Origin: Actinomadura rudentiformis
Lineage (GTDB): Bacteria > Actinomycetota > Actinomycetes > Streptosporangiales > Streptosporangiaceae
DNA length: 64,000 bases
Reading direction: 5' to 3'
Assembly: GCF_008923185.1 (NCBI RefSeq)
Contig: NZ_WBMT01000035.1
Coordinates: forward strand, 1 to 64,000
Made by a program: the position numbers and the translations under genes. Within the stretch, counting starts at the first letter, position 1. Each line of letters starts with the position of its first letter. This document shows, in pieces, positions 60,959-64,000 of this stretch. The notes below the pieces were generated by a model, which was not told the DNA's origin, did not search any database, and was given only the letters and a program-made list of their open reading frames with translations.

Positions 60959-61554
60959 CCCGTCTTGCGCACCCGCCTGCGGTGCGCGAGCTCGTCGTGC
61001 GGGTGGTCGTCGTCATCGTCGGTCGTGGCGCGTTCCCCCGGCAGCTCCGCGAGGCTGCCTTCGACCTCCTGCCAGACCCGCCCGAGGGCGATGCCGAAGA
61101 CGCCCTGACCGCCCTGGAGCAGATCCACGACCTCGTCGGCCGAGGTGCACTCGTAGACGCTCACACCGTCGCTCATGAGCGTGATCTGGGCCAGATCGTT
61201 GACCCCCCGGTCCCGCAGGTGCGTGACCGCGGTCCGGATCTGCTGCAACGACACACCCGTGTCCAGGAGCCGTTTGACGACCTTCAGGACCAGGATGTCG
61301 CGGAAGCTGTAGAGCCGCTGGCTGCCCGACCCGTGCGCGGCCCGCACGCTGGGCTCGACGAGCCCGGTGCGCGCCCAGTAGTCCAGCTGCCGGTAGGTGA
61401 TCCCGGCCGCGGAGCACGCGGTCGGCCCGCGGTAGCCGACATCCTCGGGCGGCGACGACACCTCGGTGTCGAAGAGCAGTCCCTGCTCTCCGGCACGCCG
61501 AGACGCCATGTGCCTGTCGGGGGTCGCCTTGCCCTCGCCGCTGCTCACCGCCAC
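60955..61554 (-). CDS. MerR family transcriptional regulator (Rv1830-like)
   Basis: 199 aa from GTG 61554. After a variable N-terminus, a MerR winged helix spans about residues 43-110: YRGPTACSAAGITYRQLDYWARTGLVEPSVRAAHGSGSQRLYSFRDILVLKVVKRLLDTGVSLQQI. The effector region continues with AVTHLRDRGVNDLAQITLMSDGVSVYECTSADEVVDLLQGGQGVFGIALG. It matches the Mycobacterium protein Rv1830 in position and domain plan, in the block Rv1827-Rv1830. The strong promoter upstream makes the transcript nearly leaderless. An ATG at 61509 is an alternative start. Confidence 0.88.
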   Translation of the reverse strand: MAVSSGEGKATPDRHMASRRAGEQGLLFDTEVSSPPEDVGYRGPTACSAAGITYRQLDYWARTGLVEPSVRAAHGSGSQRLYSFRDILVLKVVKRLLDTGVSLQQIRTAVTHLRDRGVNDLAQITLMSDGVSVYECTSADEVVDLLQGGQGVFGIALGRVWQEVEGSLAELPGERATTDDDDDHPHDELAHRRRVRKTG

Positions 61555-61566
61555 GCGGACCTCCGG

Positions 61567-61594
61567 CTTCTATCAGCCCGCCGCGCTCCGTCAA
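61567..61594 (-). promoter_or_regulatory. promoter of the MerR gene
   Basis: On the minus strand, -35 TTGACG (61594-61589) and -10 TAGAAG (61572-61567) are 16 bp apart, ending about 12 nt before the GTG start. A short palindrome ACACC-ACG-GGTGT lies upstream at 61611-61623 and may be an autoregulatory site. The remaining gap to 61869 shows nothing else that I can support. Confidence 0.6.
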
Positions 61595-61869
61595 GGGGGT
61601 TTGACGAATTACACCACGGGTGTTCCACCAGCACGGTAGGTGCCGGTCAGGGTGTGGTCAACGTTCGTCGTCGGCGCGTCGCATGCCCGGATGAACCGGC
61701 TTCACGTGGGCAAATTGCGCACCCCGCACCCCATGCACTCCTACCCAGGTGATTACCCAGCGGAAACAGGACCCTCACCCGCAATGCAAGATCACTCGGA
61801 ACCCGGCATGACCTTGCACGCCCCAAAAAGCTTTACCTAACCCGAAGGACCGCTGTTCGGCCTCGGAGG

Positions 61870-62340
61870 CTAGCCTGCTCGCCCGAAGTCCTCCGGCGAG
61901 ATGGTGTCGAGGAACTCGCGGAATTTCTCGACCTCGTCCTCCTGCTCGTCGGGGATGGCGACCCCGGCCTCTTCGAGGACGTCCTCGCTGGCGAAGATGG
62001 TGGCCCCGGTGCGCAGGGCCAGGGCGATCGAGTCGGACGGGCGCGCGCTCACCTCGACGCCGTTGGAGAACACCAGGTCGGCGAAGAAGATGCCTTCGCG
62101 CAACGCGATGATGTTGACCGTGCGCAGTTGGACGCTCAGGGCGTCGAGAACGTCGCGGAAGAGGTCATGGGTGAGCGGGCGCGCCGGCAGCACGCCCTGC
62201 TGGGCGAAGGCGATCGCGGTCGCCTCCACCGCCCCGATCCAGATGGGCAGGTACCGATCCCCGTCCGTCTCCTTCAACAGGACGATCGGCTGATTGGAGG
62301 GCATCTCGACCCGGACGCCGACGACCTCCATCTGCTTCAC
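61870..62340 (-). CDS. DUF151 (bifunctional nuclease family) protein
   Basis: 156 aa, BFN/DUF151 fold: VVGVRVEMPSNQPIVLLKETDGDRYLPIWIGAVEATAIAFAQQG, LTHDLFRDVLDAL, FFADLVFSNGVEVSARPSDSIALALRTGATIFASEDVLEEAG. Members occur in a fixed position between two MerR genes in actinobacteria (Rv1829). Plant homologues have nuclease activity; the bacterial role is uncertain. The GTG at 62340 has AGGGAG 6 nt upstream. The ORF could be extended upstream but without homology. Confidence 0.9.
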   Translation of the reverse strand: MKQMEVVGVRVEMPSNQPIVLLKETDGDRYLPIWIGAVEATAIAFAQQGVLPARPLTHDLFRDVLDALSVQLRTVNIIALREGIFFADLVFSNGVEVSARPSDSIALALRTGATIFASEDVLEEAGVAIPDEQEDEVEKFREFLDTISPEDFGRAG

Positions 62341-62481
62341 TGCGGCTCCCTGCTGGTCCTCGCTGTCTCGATCACCAATTGTCCAGATCGATTTCTGACC
62401 GAACCTTGTAGCCAACGTACACCCGACCCCCGACAGGGGGGCGCGCGGACAGCGCGGCAATAACCTCCGGCAAATTCATGA

Positions 62482-63207
62482 TCAGGGGTCAAGGCTTTCA
62501 CGCAGGCCCGTGGCCAGCAACGCCGCGTGCAGCCGGACCGACAACGCGGCGATCTCACGGGCCGCCTCGGCCGCCTGCTCGTGCGCGCCGGGGCTGCGGC
62601 GGCGCAGCTGGGGTGCGATCACCTGTTCGATGAGGCCGACGTGCCGGTCGGCGGCGGCCTTGAGGGGCCGCAGATTACGCACATCGACGCCGAACGAGCC
62701 GAGCGCGGCGGCGGCGCGGGCGATCGTGAGAGCCTCGCCGTCATAGTGCGCGCCCGCTCTGGCCACCAGCCCGTAGTCCTCCAGGCTGCTCAGCAGCTCC
62801 TCGTCGATCCCGGCGCCGTCGAGGAGCTGGCGCCGGGTGAGGCGCACGGCGGGCTCGGGGGCGCCCGTGTCGGCCGCCACGAGCGTGCGGGGGCGGCGTT
62901 CCTGCGCCGGGACATGCCGGGCCGTCTCCAGGGGCGGCAGGGCCTCGCCGCGGTCCTGGGCCTCCAGCCGCTGCTTGATCACCCGCAGTGGCAGATAGTG
63001 GTCACGCTGGGCGGTGAGGATGAACCGCAGCCGGTCGACGTCGGCCTCACCGAACTTGCGGTATCCGGAGGGGCTGCGCTGCGGCTCGATCAGCCCCTCC
63101 GCCTCCAGGAAGCGGATCTTGGAGATGGTGATGTCGGGGAAGTCGGCCCTGAGCAGGCCCAGAACATCCCCGATCGTCATCAGGGCACGGACTGGCTGCG
63201 CGTTCAT
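62482..63207 (-). CDS. ftsR: MerR family regulator, FtsR-like (Rv1828)
   Basis: 241 aa. N-terminal HTH with MTIGDVLGLLRADFPDITISKIRFLEAEGLIEPQRSPSGYRKFGEADVDRLRFIL (about residues 10-65), then a linker and a helical C-terminal region (RRQLLDGAGIDEELLSSLEDYGLV, RNLRPLKAAADRHVGLIEQVIAPQL). Corynebacterium FtsR and Rv1828 share this plan and influence cell division genes. The gene sits just downstream of garA on the same strand, as in Mycobacterium. The ATG has GGGGAGGGG 3-10 nt upstream. Confidence 0.88.
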   Translation of the reverse strand: MNAQPVRALMTIGDVLGLLRADFPDITISKIRFLEAEGLIEPQRSPSGYRKFGEADVDRLRFILTAQRDHYLPLRVIKQRLEAQDRGEALPPLETARHVPAQERRPRTLVAADTGAPEPAVRLTRRQLLDGAGIDEELLSSLEDYGLVARAGAHYDGEALTIARAAAALGSFGVDVRNLRPLKAAADRHVGLIEQVIAPQLRRRSPGAHEQAAEAAREIAALSVRLHAALLATGLRESLDP

Positions 63208-63279
63208 GGCCCCTCCCCTCGTCCCCGTGGCGGTCCCCCACCCGGCGCGGCGCCCGTCATCCGGCGCGCGGCCGTCCGG

Positions 63280-63840
63280 TCAGCCGTGCTGCGGATTGGT
63301 CAGGAACACCAGCCGGAACTTGCCGATCTGGACCTCGTCGCCGCCCGACAGGCCGGCGGAGTCGATCCGCTGACGGTTGACGTAGGTGCCGTTGAGGCTG
63401 CCCACGTCCCGGACCGAGAAGCTGCCGCCCTGCCGGGCGAACTCGGCGTGCCGGCGGGACACGGTCACATCGTCGAGGAAGATGTCACTCTCTGGATGGC
63501 GCCCCGCCGACGTGCGCTCCTTGTCGAGCAGGAAGCGGCTCCCGGCGTTGGGCCCGCGCTTGACCACCAGCAGCGCGGTGCCGGGCGGCAGGGCCTCGAC
63601 GGCGACCTGGTCGGGGCCGACGGGCTCCTCGGCGCTCTGGTCGGCGTCGAGGGCCTCGAAGCCGCCGATCGAGATCGTCGACGTCGACTCGCCCGGCGAC
63701 TCGCGGTAGGGCGGCGGTGGCTGCTGGGGAGCAGGCGAGGGAGGCGTGGCGGTCCGCGTCAGCGGAGTGCCGCAGTTGGAGCAGAAGCGGGCATCATCCG
63801 GGTTGGCGTGACCGCACTGCGTGCAGTAGACGCTCGGCAT
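63280..63840 (-). CDS. garA: FHA domain protein of the GarA/OdhI type
   Basis: 186 aa. It starts with a zinc ribbon (YCTQCGHANPDDARFCSNCG, residues 4-23), a proline-rich linker, a threonine/serine motif ESTSTISIGGFEAL (about 57-70) that corresponds to the PknB-phosphorylated region of GarA, then a C-terminal FHA domain with RHPESDIFLDDVTVSRRHAEF and DVGSLNGTYVN. GarA/OdhI proteins bind and inhibit 2-oxoglutarate dehydrogenase or related enzymes when not phosphorylated. The ATG at 63840 is chosen because homologues start at the zinc ribbon; the extra 25 upstream codons carry no motif. Position matches Rv1827. Confidence 0.92.
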   Translation of the reverse strand: MPSVYCTQCGHANPDDARFCSNCGTPLTRTATPPSPAPQQPPPPYRESPGESTSTISIGGFEALDADQSAEEPVGPDQVAVEALPPGTALLVVKRGPNAGSRFLLDKERTSAGRHPESDIFLDDVTVSRRHAEFARQGGSFSVRDVGSLNGTYVNRQRIDSAGLSGGDEVQIGKFRLVFLTNPQHG

Positions 63841-64000
63841 CGATCGGCTCGGCCTCCTACCATCGGCGTGCCGCGGGCTCCTCGCTCTCGCGAGGGTCGC
63901 CTGCGCCACGCGCATCCTTTACCAACCCACGCCGGGGACCCGCCCCCGACCACGGTCCGACTCCCCGCCCATTCACACGACGGTCGCCGCAACTTACGCG
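63841..64000. other. upstream region of garA, no gene seen
   Basis: The last 160 bp contain no frame I can support. They must hold the garA promoter, possibly with the gcvH gene beyond the window edge, as in related genomes. Confidence 0.4.

Noticed and set aside
61640..61840. 66-codon plus-strand frame between the MerR and DUF151 genes
   Set aside because: No ribosome binding site, no recognisable domain, and it overlaps the MerR promoter region.

Overview
The window is chromosomal DNA of a very GC-rich actinobacterium. GC-biased third codon positions, many GTG starts, ATGA/GTGA gene overlaps and probable leaderless genes all fit. Markers of the group are present: mycothiol-type DinB/MDMPI proteins, DUF3040 and DUF5999 proteins, a GarA-type FHA protein, an ECF42 sigma factor, and a glycine-riboswitch gcvP next to the block MerR - DUF151 - MerR - GarA, the gene order known from Mycobacterium. 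A Streptosporangiales/Thermomonosporaceae-like (Actinomadura-like) host is my inference. I found no insertion sequence, phage, CRISPR array, rRNA or tRNA.

Layout. 0-6 kb: end of a degenerate AAA+ protein, an HTH-WYL regulator with an extra C-terminal domain, an anti-sigma-type ATPase, a DUF3040 protein, a secreted GHL10 glycoside hydrolase, and an Rv2578c-like radical SAM gene that has a LexA-type box but is frameshifted inside its Fe-S motif. 6-13 kb: glycosyltransferase, a YCII-ECF42 operon with a DinB/MDMPI gene carrying a matching promoter, HtrA-like protease, SDR, spermidine-synthase-like protein and BioY. 13-18 kb: menF, a secreted protein, Nei-type glycosylase, fatty-acid desaturase and a PtpB-like phosphatase. 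18-26.3 kb: a PucR regulator divergent from a catabolic operon in which HyuA and DUF917 are each present twice, one HyuA having lost its ATP-site motifs, around an NCS1 permease. 26-33 kb: menD-menC-menB opposite menE, which with menF gives most of the classical menaquinone pathway, then a CDF metal transporter.

33-40 kb: the principal sigma factor, an unrecognised 348-aa protein with an ECF-like promoter, a DrrAB-type ABC exporter and a RibD-like reductase. 38.5-50 kb: a nitrate-assimilation island (CbiX, HemD-winged helix fusion, nirD, nirB, FAD/Fe-S electron-transfer protein, narB, narK). Three sites there look like GlnR boxes. 50-55 kb: small accessory genes including a TetR regulator, a DUF5999 protein, an F420/FMN split-barrel protein and a TPR protein. 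55-64 kb: gcvP with a tandem glycine riboswitch, a pseudokinase-LPG synthase TM fusion, and the MerR2-DUF151-FtsR-GarA block.

The points most worth a second look are the doubled HyuA/DUF917 operon, the SOS-box radical SAM gene with a frameshift exactly at CxxxCxxC, the paired ECF42-type promoters, four TTAC-N3-GTAA palindromes, the three GlnR-like sites, and short tandem duplications that span the stop codons of several genes.
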